A DNA stretch of 64,000 bases from Nipponacmea schrenckii. Lineage: Eukaryota > Mollusca > Gastropoda > Lottiidae. Under the pieces are notes generated by a model. The model ran no database searches. It was not told the DNA's origin and worked only from the letters and a program-made list of their open reading frames with translations. Positions within the stretch are counted from its first letter, which is position 1, and each line of letters opens with the position of its first letter. A program made the position numbers and the translations under genes. The stretch covers positions 28,440,067 to 28,504,066 of the forward strand of contig CM060201.1 of NCBI GenBank assembly GCA_030562195.1. Reading direction: 5' to 3'. Positions 49,115 through 59,765 of the stretch are shown one piece after another.

Positions 49115-50275
49115 AACCCTTCTTTCACCTTCACTAGTTACTATCAGAAAGGAGACCCCTCACGTTTACTATTTACTATCAGAAATGAGACTCCTCACCG
49201 TTTACTATGTTACAATCAGAAATGAGACTCCTCACGTTTACTAGTTACAATCAGAAAGGAGACTCTTCCCCCACCTTCACTATTTACTATCAGTAATGAG
49301 ACTCCTCACCTTCACTATTTACTATCAGAAATGAGATTCCTCACCTTCACTATTTACTATCAGAAATGAGACTCCTCACCTTTACTATTTACTATCAAAA
49401 AGGAGACCCCTCACCTTTACTTGTTATAATCAAAAAAGGCCTGCATCAACCAATATACTGGTACTATTTATACTAGCTACTATCAGAAAGGAGACCCCTC
49501 ACCTTTACTAGTTACTATCAAAAATGAGACTCCTCACCTTCACTATTTACTATCAGAAATGAGACTCTTCACCTTTACTATCAAAAAGGAGACCCCTCAC
49601 CTTTACTTGTTATAATCAAAAAAGGCCTGCATCAACCAATATACAGGTACTATTTATAATAGCTACTATCAGAAAGGAGACCCCTCACCTTTACTTGTTA
49701 CTATCAAAAATGAGACTCCTCACCCTCACTATTTACTATCAGTAATGAGACTCTTTACCTTTACTATTTACTATCAGAAATGAGACTCCTCACCTTCACT
49801 ATTTACTATCAGAAATGAGACTCCTCACCTTTACTATTTACTATCAAAAAGGAGATCCCTCACCTTTACTTGTTATAATCAAAAAAGGCCTGCATCAACC
49901 AATATACCGGTACTATTTATACTAGCTACTATCAGAAAGGAGACCCCTCACCTTTACTAGTTACTATCAAAAATGAGACTCCTCACCTTCACTATTTACT
50001 ATTAGAAATGAGACTCTTCACCTTTACTATTTACTATCAAAAAGGAGACCCCTCACCTTTACTTGTTATAATCAAAAAAGGCCTGCATCAACCAATATAC
50101 AGGTACTATTTATACTAGCTACTATCAGAAAGGAGACCCCTCACCTTTACTTGTTACTATCAAAAATGAGACTCCTCACCCTCACTATTTATTATCAGTA
50201 ATGAGACTCTTCACCTTCACTATTTACTATCAGAAATGAGACTCCTCACCTTTACTAGTTACAATCAGAAAGAAG
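49115..50275. repeat. Minisatellite with higher-order structure
   Basis: Base unit ~36 bp: TTTACTATCAGAAATGAGAC then TCCTCACCTTCACTAT. A 60-bp insert (AAAAAAGGCCTGCATCAACC then AATATAC.GGTACTATTTATA) recurs at about 49434, 49618, 49880 and 50074, so blocks of several units were amplified together. No gene is present. Confidence 0.95.
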
Positions 50276-52245
50276 GAAAGGTTACAAAATGAGTTCATCG
50301 GTAATCTACTAGTGTCAATTACCAGCTTACTATCTTGTTAATTGATCTAAGTATGTTTCGACCTCTTTATCAATCTATTTCTTACGTCATATCTATCTGG
50401 TTATAGCTAGCTACTGCCATGTTTTTATTGGACCACTTTCTATTCTTTATTTCTTATTTTCCAAGAGGCTCGTGTACAATTAGAACAGTTTGATTACTGA
50501 GCATAATAACAATGTTTACTCAATGTTTTATAGCACAGTTAGATTAGCAGTAATAATTGTTTCCATAATTGGTGGTTTAGGGTTCTAAACCTGGTTGGCA
50601 TGTGAGAGTCTTGAAGGCTTTAATAAGTTATATTTTCTACTGAATTTAGTCATAAATGGGTATGAATAATCTGGAAAGCTAAAAAAATTTAATTCTCATC
50701 ATCTGATGTCAAAATTTTCATCGGAACATTAATTGGCTTCACAAGGTTTTCATCAACAACATTTTGAGTTATTGCGTTTCAAAACAGAAACTAGCAACAA
50801 AGGTCATTTGTATATTATTAATATTTCCATATTTCAGGTGTACAAACATGGCATGAGTGGCAGATCTCTATTGATAAGGCAATCCATTCATAAATTATTG
50901 ATGGGCAAGATTTCAAAGCTGTTAATTAATTTAGGAAAAGTCAAAGGTAATGACCCAATCACTACTGAGTCAAGTTCAGGTCTTCTTCACAATAACTTCC
51001 TGCAGTTGGCACATTATTTCTATAGAATAATATTTGTATAGGAAAGACATCTCTGAAGGCCATCTTTCCATTGAAAAACTCTCCAGACAGCGATCTTTTC
51101 ATTGAAAGGCTATATTTTCATAGGCAAGACTTTCCTTCAATGAAAGACTTTATATTCATAGGCAATATTTTCCTTCATTGGAAGGCTATCTTTTCAATAA
51201 TCTTCTAAATTTTATTGTTTTTTCATAGCAAAACTATCTTTTCATAACATACTTGTATTTAGTGTAATTGGTTAAGGCTGAATTAAAACAGAAAAAAGAA
51301 AAAATGATCTAACTTACCTTTACTCCTTTGGGAATGCTGACCAGACAACCTCAATTTTCATTCTAGTCTGTTTGCCATTTGAACATTTCTCTCCTCATGC
51401 CATTCCATTTTGGTGTTTCAGCCATTTAGATAATTGACAATGAGTATTCCAGTTTTAATGCCGAACATTTAGACCAGAACTACACTTTTTGTTTCCCAAA
51501 TGCATAGATTTAACGAAATGATCTCACATTTTGTCAAGTTCATTTCAACCCATACAAGTCTGTGCAATCCACTAGATACAGTTTTTTTAAAATTTTTGCA
51601 TATCACAATCCTTGATTTGAATTTGAAAATGTCACTAACATAACAACCATTTCTCTTTTATAACATGATAACAATAAGAAACATAAACCAATGGTTTTTT
51701 GGTTTGAAAGCACTTCAGATGAGAACAAAATAAACAGATTCAAAAGGAACGTAACGTCAACCATGGTTTTAATTCTGGTAAAATTTTCATGCAGTTTGTC
51801 ATAAAATTAAACATAAAGGAAGGAATTATCTACATGTTCATCTTCAATGACCTAGATGGTAGAAGATTTTGGATTTCTCATGAATCACTGCCACCACCAC
51901 AAAATATACAAACATATTTCATGATGTAGATAGGTGGTAACAATTTTTACATCTCACTATCTGAAATCATGTCACTCTAGCTTTGAAGGGCATCACACTG
52001 CCTATTTCATTTTACTTAAATTTAAACTCGCAAACTTTTTGTACTGGTTTTTTTTTTTGGTGGTTAAAACATTGGCAAGAAATTAAAATCCAATCCATAT
52101 ATATTTTTAAAAAATCCAGGATTGCACACACTTTTCAAATAACTTCCTGGAATTCGGGATAAAAGTTTTGTAATAAAAATGATCACACAGTTTGAACGAA
52201 TGGTTTTAAAACAAAAAGGTCTCTCTAACCTTTTTGGGTTCTATA
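50276..52245. other. Shaker downstream region, probably its 3' UTR in part
   Basis: No coding exon accepted. A frame at 50733-51041 contains a plausible 109-nt exon (50838-50946, TTTCAG| ... AAAG|GTAATG, plus strand) but has no recognisable product. A small ~45-bp repeat with CTTTTCATTGAAAGGCTAT lies at 51035-51240. The Shaker transcript (minus) would run through the right-hand part; no polyadenylation signal was pinned. Confidence 0.45.
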
Positions 52246-53763
52246 TCAGACATCAGTTTCGATGCTTAAATTGTTGGTACTAGCTGGATTATTTATTTTA
52301 TTGGCATGATTTTCTTTTGGTTTATCACATAAATGCATATTGTTACCTTCCTCTATCTCCATAATATCTGACCCGCATTCTGAATCAGTTGAACTTTTCT
52401 TTCTCTCAAAGTTTGGACAAGATTGAACATGGTGGTAGTTCTTATTGTCCTCATTTTCAGCTTCTCGGTGGTAGAAATAATTAAAGTTTGACACAATGAC
52501 TGGAACAGGGAGAGCTATAGTTAAGACACCAGCAATAGCGCACAGGGATCCCACTAACTTTCCCCACACCCCAATAGGTCTCATATCCCCATAACCTACT
52601 GTAGTCATTGTCACAACAGCCCACCAAAATGCATCAGGAATACTTTTGAAGTGTGACTGTTCTGCATCAGCTTCTGCAAAATACACAGCACTTGAGAATA
52701 AAATAACTCCAATGAACAGAAAGAATATTAATAATCCAAGTTCTCGCATACTCGCTCTCAGTGTCTGTCCCAAAATTTGCAGTCCCTTCGAATGTCTGGA
52801 TAATTTGAAAATTCGAAACACACGCACAAGTCTTATCACCCTAAGAATAGCAAGCGACATTGCTTGACTGTTACTTTTGCTTTCGTCAGCAATGACGGTA
52901 CCCAGTGTAATAAAGTATGGAATGATAGCAACAATGTCAATAACATTCATGATGGTTTTAAAGAACACCATTTTACTTGGACAAGAGGCAAACCTCACCA
53001 TAAGCTCGAAAGTAAACCAAATTATACAACATGTTTCTATGATAAAGAAGGGTTCATTGAATTTTGGAATATCATCCTCTTCAATGGACTCAGAACCATT
53101 GAGCGTGGTGTTGACCACTCTGTAATGCTTGAACTCGGGTAAGGTTTCAAGGCAAAATATCACAATAGATAATAAAATCACTACAACAGACAAAATAGCG
53201 ATCACTCTAGCAGCTGTTGAACTTTCAGGATACTCAAATAAAAGCCACATGCGTCTCTGGAACTCGTTATGAGGTAATGGCACCTCCTCTTCCTTAATAT
53301 ATCCTTCATCCTCACGAAATTTTTCAAATGCCTGATCACCCAGTTCGTAAAATTTTATCTCTTCCGAAAACACATCCAAAGGAACATTGACAGGCCGGCG
53401 TAACCTGCCACCACTTTGGTAAAAGTATAAAATTGCATCAAAGCTGGGCCTATTTCGATCAAAGAAATATTCATTTCTCAAAGAGTCATAGTACCTGTTC
53501 CTTTTTGAAGGACTTCCCAATAATGTATGTGGGAATTGATTCAAAGTTTTTAACTGAGTTTCAAACCTTAATCCGCTCACATTTATCACAACTCTTTCAC
53601 CACATTCGTAATCTTCTGCAGCCATGCCATCACCTCCAGGAACATTACCCTCCTCCGATAATTTGGGAAAGGATCTGGAATGTGGAGTAGAACGATTGAT
53701 TAACGGTCGTGAGTAACCAGCTGGGCCGCCGTTGCCCTCAAGTGCTACCATGGCGGCCTCCAT
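52246..53763 (-). CDS. Shaker (KCNA-like): Shaker-type voltage-gated potassium channel (Kv1)
   Basis: Pore-forming subunit of a tetrameric delayed-rectifier or A-type K+ channel of the plasma membrane, coded in one exon (505 aa). Visible parts: T1 tetramerisation domain (about 54-155, Kv1 type, without the Kv2-4 zinc motif); S1 (about 186-206); S1-S2 loop with N-glycosylation sites NTT and NGS (218-224); S2 (238-258); S3 (268-288); voltage sensor S4 with R308, R311, R314, R317, K320 and R323; S5 (342-362); pore helix and filter TTVGYGDM (387-394); S6 with the PVP kink (419-421); C-terminal PDZ ligand ETDV. Start: ATG 53763; a second in-frame ATG at 53751 sits in a perfect GCCGCCATGG context. 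A longer open frame using TTG at 53814 is not credible. The residue after the filter (R395) is at the external TEA-binding position, as in mammalian Kv1.5, predicting low TEA sensitivity. No N-terminal inactivation ball is evident. Confidence 0.97.
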   Translation of the reverse strand: MEAAMVALEGNGGPAGYSRPLINRSTPHSRSFPKLSEEGNVPGGDGMAAEDYECGERVVINVSGLRFETQLKTLNQFPHTLLGSPSKRNRYYDSLRNEYFFDRNRPSFDAILYFYQSGGRLRRPVNVPLDVFSEEIKFYELGDQAFEKFREDEGYIKEEEVPLPHNEFQRRMWLLFEYPESSTAARVIAILSVVVILLSIVIFCLETLPEFKHYRVVNTTLNGSESIEEDDIPKFNEPFFIIETCCIIWFTFELMVRFASCPSKMVFFKTIMNVIDIVAIIPYFITLGTVIADESKSNSQAMSLAILRVIRLVRVFRIFKLSRHSKGLQILGQTLRASMRELGLLIFFLFIGVILFSSAVYFAEADAEQSHFKSIPDAFWWAVVTMTTVGYGDMRPIGVWGKLVGSLCAIAGVLTIALPVPVIVSNFNYFYHREAENEDNKNYHHVQSCPNFERKKSSTDSECGSDIMEIEEGNNMHLCDKPKENHANKINNPASTNNLSIETDV

Positions 53764-53792
53764 TTCAAAAGGAGTCCTACTTTGGGGTCCAT
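53745..53792 (-). promoter_or_regulatory. Upstream ORF overlapping the Shaker start codons
   Basis: ATG 53792-53790 begins a 15-codon frame, out of frame with the channel, that ends TAG at 53747-53745, just past both candidate Shaker start codons (53763 and 53751). If transcribed it would compete with channel translation. A strong 3' splice site (TTTTTATTCCCAG, exon from 53795) lies three bases before it, so the uORF would be the first ATG of that exon. Confidence 0.5.
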
Positions 53793-53914
53793 GCACTGGG
53801 AATAAAAATTCCAAACATTCGTGACTTAAAATTATTCCTTTTGATTATTATATATCGACAAATATGGCGGAGAGAATATAAGCACTGCTATTCCCCGGAT
53901 CGGATCGATTATTT

Positions 53915-53922
53915 TGACGTCA
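53915..53922. promoter_or_regulatory. Consensus CRE (TGACGTCA)
   Basis: An eight-base palindromic cAMP response element 150 bp upstream of the Shaker start codon. It is the CREB/ATF site in animals. Expected by chance about once per 65 kb, so presence here is suggestive only. Confidence 0.45.
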
Positions 53923-54678
53923 CATCGACCAATATGTAGGCCTATGTCATTTCATAGTACCAAAGAGATATTGTATATTATAGCGTTTAGAAATAGAATT
54001 ACTCCGATAACAATGATAAATAGTTATTCAATAAACGATTATAAAACTGACACAAAAGTTTCTTCGAGATAACAAATGGCACGGCACTCAATAATAAGCA
54101 AGTATACTGTATATCAAGTTATATACGTATACTATTGGAATTATAAATGCCATTTCTCGTGAAGTCGTGAACGGTTATCGCTAATACATATTCCACGGCT
54201 AGATTCAATTCTTGTCAAAAGCATAACGGTCACTTAAAAGCGGTGGATATATAATAATTAAAACAAAAACGGAAAACTTCAAGCACACCATAGTTAACAT
54301 CTCTCATGCACCGTTACCTTTCGCACAGGCCAGCCCGAAATGTCAAATTAAGAACCCCTCGTGAATAGTACAATGTTGTTCGCAATGGAAAGTAGCCAAT
54401 CACTGTGTGACCTCTAAGAACCGTTATGTTATATTCCGTAATCTATAAATTATATAACAATTGAATAACCCGATATAGAAATATAAAACTTCTTAATATA
54501 CATCGCGATTGCAACAATGTATTAATTTGTTTTTATTTATTTTATTTTGCCCGAACTAGCTCCATTTAATGCGGAGAGAAATTTTACCCTAGTCAATATA
54601 GTCCGGACGCGCACCTGCTATAGAACTGATATAGTCGAATATCACGCGTGGCAAATAATCAGACACAAGGTAGCCGCC

Positions 54679-54684
54679 ATGTGA
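54679..54684 (+). promoter_or_regulatory. Start-stop element (ATG TGA) upstream of SNRNP70
   Basis: GCCGCC|ATG|TGA, a perfect initiation context followed at once by a stop, lies 128 bp upstream of the SNRNP70 start codon. Minimal uORFs of this form stall ribosomes at initiation in other systems. It matters only if transcription starts upstream of 54679, which cannot be read from the sequence. Confidence 0.4.
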
Positions 54685-54806
54685 TACAGTTGTGTTGAGA
54701 AAAGAACGAAGCGTCTACTCGAATAAATTCAACATTTTAACTTTGAAATACGGGTTGCGAGTTCCAAAGACATTTATTGGAGTAAGATATCTGTCCAGGG
54801 CTCAGG

Positions 54807-54950
54807 ATGACACAGTATTTACCACCAAATTTACTGGCATTATTTGCAGCGAGGGACCCGATTCCGTATTTACCTCCAGCTGATAAATTGGGCCACGAAA
54901 AGAAAAGACTTTCTTATGGTGGAATTGCAAGCTTGGTGACTGAATTTGAG
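54807..54950 (+). CDS. SNRNP70: U1 snRNP 70 kDa protein, first coding exon
   Basis: Encodes the 48-residue N-terminus [20 protein letters not shown]... to ...LVTEFE, almost colinear with animal U1-70K ([19 protein letters not shown]). The protein binds stem-loop I of U1 snRNA through its RRM. This N-terminal tail wraps around the Sm core and contacts U1-C in the nuclear spliceosome. Donor TTTGAG|GTAAAG, phase 0. The family is about 400-450 aa, so only a small part lies in the window. Confidence 0.95.
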
Positions 54951-57559
54951 GTAAAGTATCGTGCAATAAAGTGCAATTGTGGTGTTGTTTAAGGGTGTAA
55001 AAGGGAGAAAGTAAAGTGTGTTTAGTCATATTATGAAACTCACATTTGTTCCAAAATGGCGGACACGAGAGTCGCCATAATAATCCAACACTAGGCCTAG
55101 CCTAACAGAGTTTGTCGATTTTTACCGCATCATAATCACACTGTTTACTAAGTTGAGAAAATCGATTTTAACCCTGCACGAGTAATTCTGTTAGCTTTTT
55201 AGTAGAACTAAATGTTTATTTTCACCACTTTGTTGTAAACATTATCAGTAGAGAACTTTATATAGTTATTCTGGTCTCCCCACCAGCCTACTGGCTTACT
55301 ATAATGTGTGGTACTGTCCACCAGGCTACACAACAACCTGTTCAGTGAACTGTTTCCCTTTTGTCTGACATCAGGTTCCTAAGACCAAGAGTTATTGTAT
55401 AATTCTTGTAGTTAATACCCATGAATTATTCAAAGTCTTATTCCCTTGACTGTGACACATAACTTAGACCTTATTGGATTGAATATTTCCACCTTAAGAA
55501 ACAGATGTAGGTCTCAATGTATTCATATTGAACAATTTATTTTATTGGTTGGTCTGACAATTATTGATTTAGAGGCTTTTTTGGATTTTAGACAGTTTTT
55601 GCATACTTTTATAATAAGGTTGTTCTCACATTTATTTTTGTTTGTTTTCGCTTCAAGTAGGCCTACTGAAGGTTATAAAGTGTTTTTTTTGAAAATTGGT
55701 GTGCTTAACGTTTTCTTTAATTCTATGTCTCTTACAAAATTAAACATGCTGAAAGAAAGAAACTGGTTTATGTGTAAGCTTTTTCAAAAGTAATTGTCTA
55801 CTTTACCTGCTCTTTTTGTGATAAATCGCTCTCTGATTATTGAATACATGTCTTGTCCGTGGGCTCAGGTGCTGTAAATTATACCCTGAACTAAATTCCT
55901 CCACAAATAAAGTTTGGAACATTTGAATTGGTTTGATTTTTTCACAGAGACAGTCCTAATAGCTATGGTGTCGATTATTTTTATGACGCATTTTGAAGAT
56001 TTTAAGAAAAAGGGTTATTACTAATTACATGGCAACAGGATTATAATCTTATAAACTAATTTTGATTGGTGTTGAATCCTTTTAATTGATTTAACTAAGT
56101 AGATAATTGGTAGATATTTTGGTATAAAACCGTTAATTGATGTTATTCTCTCACTCCCCCCCCCTTTTCAAAAATATAGTTTGGTTACCAAACATGATGT
56201 TTTAGATACTGGTATCAATACTTACATGAATTCCTTCTACCAGTGGTTTTCTTCACAAGGTAGTCGCCATGCTAGGATGCCTGTGCATTTCTCAAATCAA
56301 ATTGTTCTTTAAGATCCACATAATAAATATGCAATTTCTCATGTTTTGAAGGGTCAGTAGAAATATCAGAGTTATATGTATTGAAATAAATTTAGAGAAC
56401 CTAGATTAAGTATAAGTCCATATCAATACTATTTAGGTGTGAGTTATTATCTCATTATGTAATGTTAATAATATAAATCTGTTATAGTAGATATTAATTT
56501 AATATTGGATTAATTCTATAACTGGTTGATTCCCTGTTCTAAGCTGCCTTAATTCAAATAAATCCTTCCTTATATCATATTTTATAACTAAAACCCTCTG
56601 ATTTTTAGTTGACTATGTTAATAATCAAATCCCCTATCACTTAAATCGGTCACAGGTTTATTTTCTTTTAATTTCAATTAATTCCAGTCACTTCAACTAT
56701 TACTATTACTTGTTTTGGTTTTTCTACTTGCTACTAACTCACTAATTAAGAAAATTGTTAATTGATTACAGTAAATACTTTCAGAATAACCCATCTATTT
56801 ATTGCTTATTGTCCCTATGATTTTCAAATTTTGACTATTGATTATCAAATTTCTTAAAGTTACATTTTCTCCCATGGGAGAGGCTGATCATCTATATCTT
56901 AAAAAGATTTCAAAGTTAAAATACTTCAATTATTAATCAGTTGAAATGATTGGGAGCATGCTGTTGATAATCAATCTTGGTAAACGATACCTAGTTGGAA
57001 GATTCACATCAGATCAATCCAATATTGACTTGCTTTCTGATTTAGATGAGTTATTCTGAATCTAGTAAGCTATAATATTTTCTACAAAATTTTTCATTAC
57101 CTTTGTGATTGAGTACTCAAATAATCAAGCCTTCTTGTGAAGCAGAAAGAAAGAAGGGGGATAAGCTTTATGACAATAATATTAAAATAGTATTCAGCTA
57201 GATAAATTTCCAAACTAATTGACCAAGCCTATATTTCTTTTGGTCTATCAGCCAAGAAATACCCTCTGTGCTGAAGCAGTGCATACATGCTAATGATATT
57301 GGCAAATGAAGGTAAGGGAATGAAGAAAAAAGCATACTGTGCAAATAGCAAGGTAGCAAATATGAATGAGCATTGTATAGGTGCAGGACAAAATATAACT
57401 AAAAAAGCAAAAAGGAATCGGTCAGAAATATGGTATTTTGCATTAAATGAAGGGTACAACAGGGTGTAATAAAATTAAATAAAGAGTGTTGCAAATATAT
57501 TGATCTTTGAACCAAAGTTGGGCTTCCAATTTCCATTAAAAATATATGTATAGCAGTAC

Positions 57560-57957
57560 CTGTTTGGAAATCCTCTGTCACCGAGTAATGGTGCCAACTG
57601 GTCATCTGGAAGTTCTGAATTTTCTTCTGGAAAACTTTTATTATTGGACGACCAAGATCTCGACCTGGCTTTATCTGACGAATTGTATCCCCCAGTATCT
57701 GAAGATATGGGGTTGTTTGATTCAGGCGAACCTAAATCAGAACTTGATACCTCTCTGGATCTGTATAGTTGGTTTTGGTCGGATCTTACTGAATGTCTTA
57801 AACAATTAGGAAGACAGGATGTTTTCGTGGGTTCCTCCTCAGCCCGTGAGTCCAGAGAGTACGAGTGCTGGCTTTGGGTGGACTTGCTCCTGCGTATTCT
57901 TTTTGCTGCTTGAATTCTGTCATGCCGTTTTGAAGATATGGCATCTGTGTCTTTAGG
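57560..57957 (-). CDS. Candidate internal exon of an unrecognised antisense gene
   Basis: On the minus strand a frame opens at a 3' splice site (TTCATTTTTCTAG|CCT) and runs without a stop for 132 codons to a donor AACAG|GTACTG (phase 0 in, phase 2 out). Unspliced it would stay open to about 57475, making it the longest stop-free frame in the window outside the channel and nuclear receptor. The product is hydrophilic and disorder-like: a basic helix (HDRIQAAKRIRRSKS), then Ser/Asp/Asn/Glu-rich sequence ending DDQLAPLLGDRGF. I do not recognise the family. The plus strand of the same segment is also open (57551-57913), ending WVDLLLRILFAA; I consider that the antisense shadow because the minus frame alone fits splice sites at both ends and joins the upstream exon in phase. 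Confidence 0.45.
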
Positions 57958-58525
57958 CTAGAAAAATGAATTTTTGTCATCTTATATAAGAAACATTGGT
58001 GTTCAGGCTGCCATTTTTAATTTTCTGTACTAAACCTCATTCTGTTGGATCCTCTAGTCTCAACATGCTATGTCTATCTGAAAGAGAGAAAAACTTACCA
58101 CCCATATGCAACAGCTTCATGAAATACCAAGATTCATTTATTTGAAATTATCACTATTAAAAAAAGTGAACATACCCTCATAAATAGGAACATTAAACCC
58201 TACAATTCCTACAGAACATGTGTATCCTAACTCTTTCACATTGTTATTCTGATTGACTTGCATTCTCTTGTCATAAAGGCAGTTTACCTCAAGATAAAAA
58301 TGTGACCTACTTTAGTTGGAATGCCCATAGTAATGTGGTATATTTTTTGTCAAGTCTCAAACTGAATGATATACAATTAACATGGCTATATCAAAGATCT
58401 TTATAAATTGAAATTTGAAGACGTCACATGTTGAATATGTATTGCTTGACTAACCTGATTGCTGGTCTAAATCAGTCCATATAGTTATTATATTAGTATT
58501 AACTGTATTACTATTATTACTGTAC

Positions 58526-58639
58526 CTCTTCGAAAACATTGACTTCAGGCAATAGGCCCTGGCCTCGGCAGTGCATAGCAGATGTGTCAAGTTGGCTATC
58601 ACTTCCTCCAAGCAGTGGCTGAGAGTATAAACCAAACAT
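58526..58639 (-). CDS. Candidate first exon of the same antisense gene
   Basis: ATG 58639-58637 begins a 38-codon frame reading MFGLYSQPLLGGSDSQLDTS... to ...NVFEE, ending at donor GAAGAG|GTACAG in phase 0. This matches the phase-0 start of the exon at 57957. Alternatively it is an internal exon beginning at the acceptor TATACTCTCAG|CCA (exon from 58618), in the same frame. Other minus-strand frames overlap here, so the reading rests on the phase match and not on homology. No downstream exon after 57560 was confirmed; a hydrophobic frame at 57229-57459 is a possibility only. Confidence 0.35.
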
Positions 58640-59265
58640 CAAAAAAAGTCTCCAAATCCTCTTTGTTAAGGAGGATGTTTAAGTCAACTCTTGTCTCAGC
58701 AATGAAGTCTAGAACACTGTTAGCTATTATTAGCACAGTGAAGGCATGCAATTGTCTGAAGGGGGTAAATCAGTATGGTTGAGTATGCGACATTAATTCT
58801 CAAGATACACATTAGCCTCTCCTATACCTATATCATAATCATAGTTAACTTAATTGATAACATCTGTATATAATGACAAACTGCCAAGGTTATTATTATT
58901 CTACTGTTTATTATGAGAAAATAAGTCCTCAAATCCATACATTGTTTGCCATCATTTTATTGTTGAACACCTTCCAAGATTTCTTAGTGCAAACAATATG
59001 CAGGTAGGAGAGGCTTGGGAACCTTTTGTTAAAGAATCAAGACTGTGAGTGCCAATCTCAACTACAGATAAAGTTTGAAAAGATTAATGTTGCCTTATTC
59101 AATTATCCTACTTTCAAATAGACTGTAGAGGAAAAGAATTAAATGCATTTCATTCAATTTCCAAACAATATTTTTTTTTTTTTTAGTTCTGCATTTAACT
59201 TTAATTGTTTTATGTTTTTCACCAAACTAATAAAGAAGAAAATAATTTTTTTTTTGTTATTGCAG

Positions 59266-59328
59266 GACCCTAAAGACACTCCACCTCCAACACGTGTTGA
59301 AACTAAAGATGAAAGGAAAGAAAGAAAG
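59266..59328 (+). CDS. SNRNP70: U1 snRNP 70 kDa protein, second visible exon
   Basis: A 21-codon exon, acceptor TTATTGCAG|GACCCT and donor AAAGAAAG|GTAAAT, phase 0 on both sides. It reads DPKDTPPPTRVETKDERKER K, matching the conserved DPxDxPPPTRxETxEER segment that leads from the N-terminal tail into the long helix preceding the RRM. Confidence 0.93.
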
Positions 59329-59765
59329 GTAAATAGAATATTCTATTAGAACAGTATTCCTATAGAGTATTTTTTGTCATCTATCAATAAATTCCGTCAT
59401 TGTATTATGTCTTCTCTGATAAATTTGTATTGAAATATTTGTTTCAAATATGCTACAAGTGGATGAATTCAGCAGAAATTTGTATCTGAAGATATCTGGT
59501 TAATAGAGTCTATGAGGTCACTGAGCTATATTTAAACTGAACTCAGTAGATACATCTCAATTATGGTTTCCTATATCAACTTTGTTTGGTACTTCTCCAT
59601 GATCACATTTTTCAAAGAATATTGATTAGAAACCTTTTCTTCCTGAAACACATTTTTAAAGTAGTGTTTGTTTTTTAAAACAAAAGGGTTCTGAACCATT
59701 TTAAAATTAAAAATTTCCTGAAGTATGATTTGGTAAGATTATACAGCCTTCTGCTGACAGAGGGT

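Larger units (their letters stand above)
53764..54806. promoter_or_regulatory. Head-to-head Shaker / SNRNP70 intergenic region
   Basis: About 1 kb separates the start codons of Shaker (minus) and SNRNP70 (plus). It is richer in CpG than its surroundings. It holds a perfect cAMP response element TGACGTCA (53915-53922), ACCAAT at about 53928, and a CCAAT near 54393. No TATA box can be assigned, and start sites are unknown. The geometry would permit shared regulation, but one gene is housekeeping and the other normally tissue-restricted. Confidence 0.5.
54951..59265 (+). other. SNRNP70 intron 1 (4.3 kb)
   Basis: Bounded by GAG|GTAAAG and TTATTGCAG|GAC, phase 0. It contains two candidate antisense exons (see separate entries) and otherwise AT-rich non-coding sequence. 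The 115-codon frame at 55446-55793 is hydrophobic, AT-driven and has no support. Confidence 0.85.

Noticed and set aside
50838..50946. Possible 109-nt plus-strand exon (VYKHGMSGRSLLIRQ...)
   Set aside because: Acceptor and donor are plausible, but the product is unrecognised, the upstream frame is open across the acceptor, and no partner exon was found.
52646..53690. Five plus-strand open frames opposite the channel gene
   Set aside because: Shadows of the highly conserved Shaker coding strand.
53764..53814. N-terminal extension of Shaker from TTG 53814
   Set aside because: Needs a non-ATG start; the segment crosses a good 3' splice site, and ATG 53763 or 53751 has far better context.
57229..57459. 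Hydrophobic minus-strand frame as a membrane exon of the antisense gene
   Set aside because: The nearest good acceptor (GCTTTTTTAG, about 57412) does not join this frame in phase with the exon ending at 57560, and other frames over it are hydrophobic too because of AT composition.
58640..58790. Minus-strand frame reading TVLIIANSVLDFIAETRVDLNI
   Set aside because: Protein-like, but it ends in two stops right after the start of the candidate exon at 58618 and has no clear splice sites; one-base shift relative to that exon could also reflect a pseudogene.
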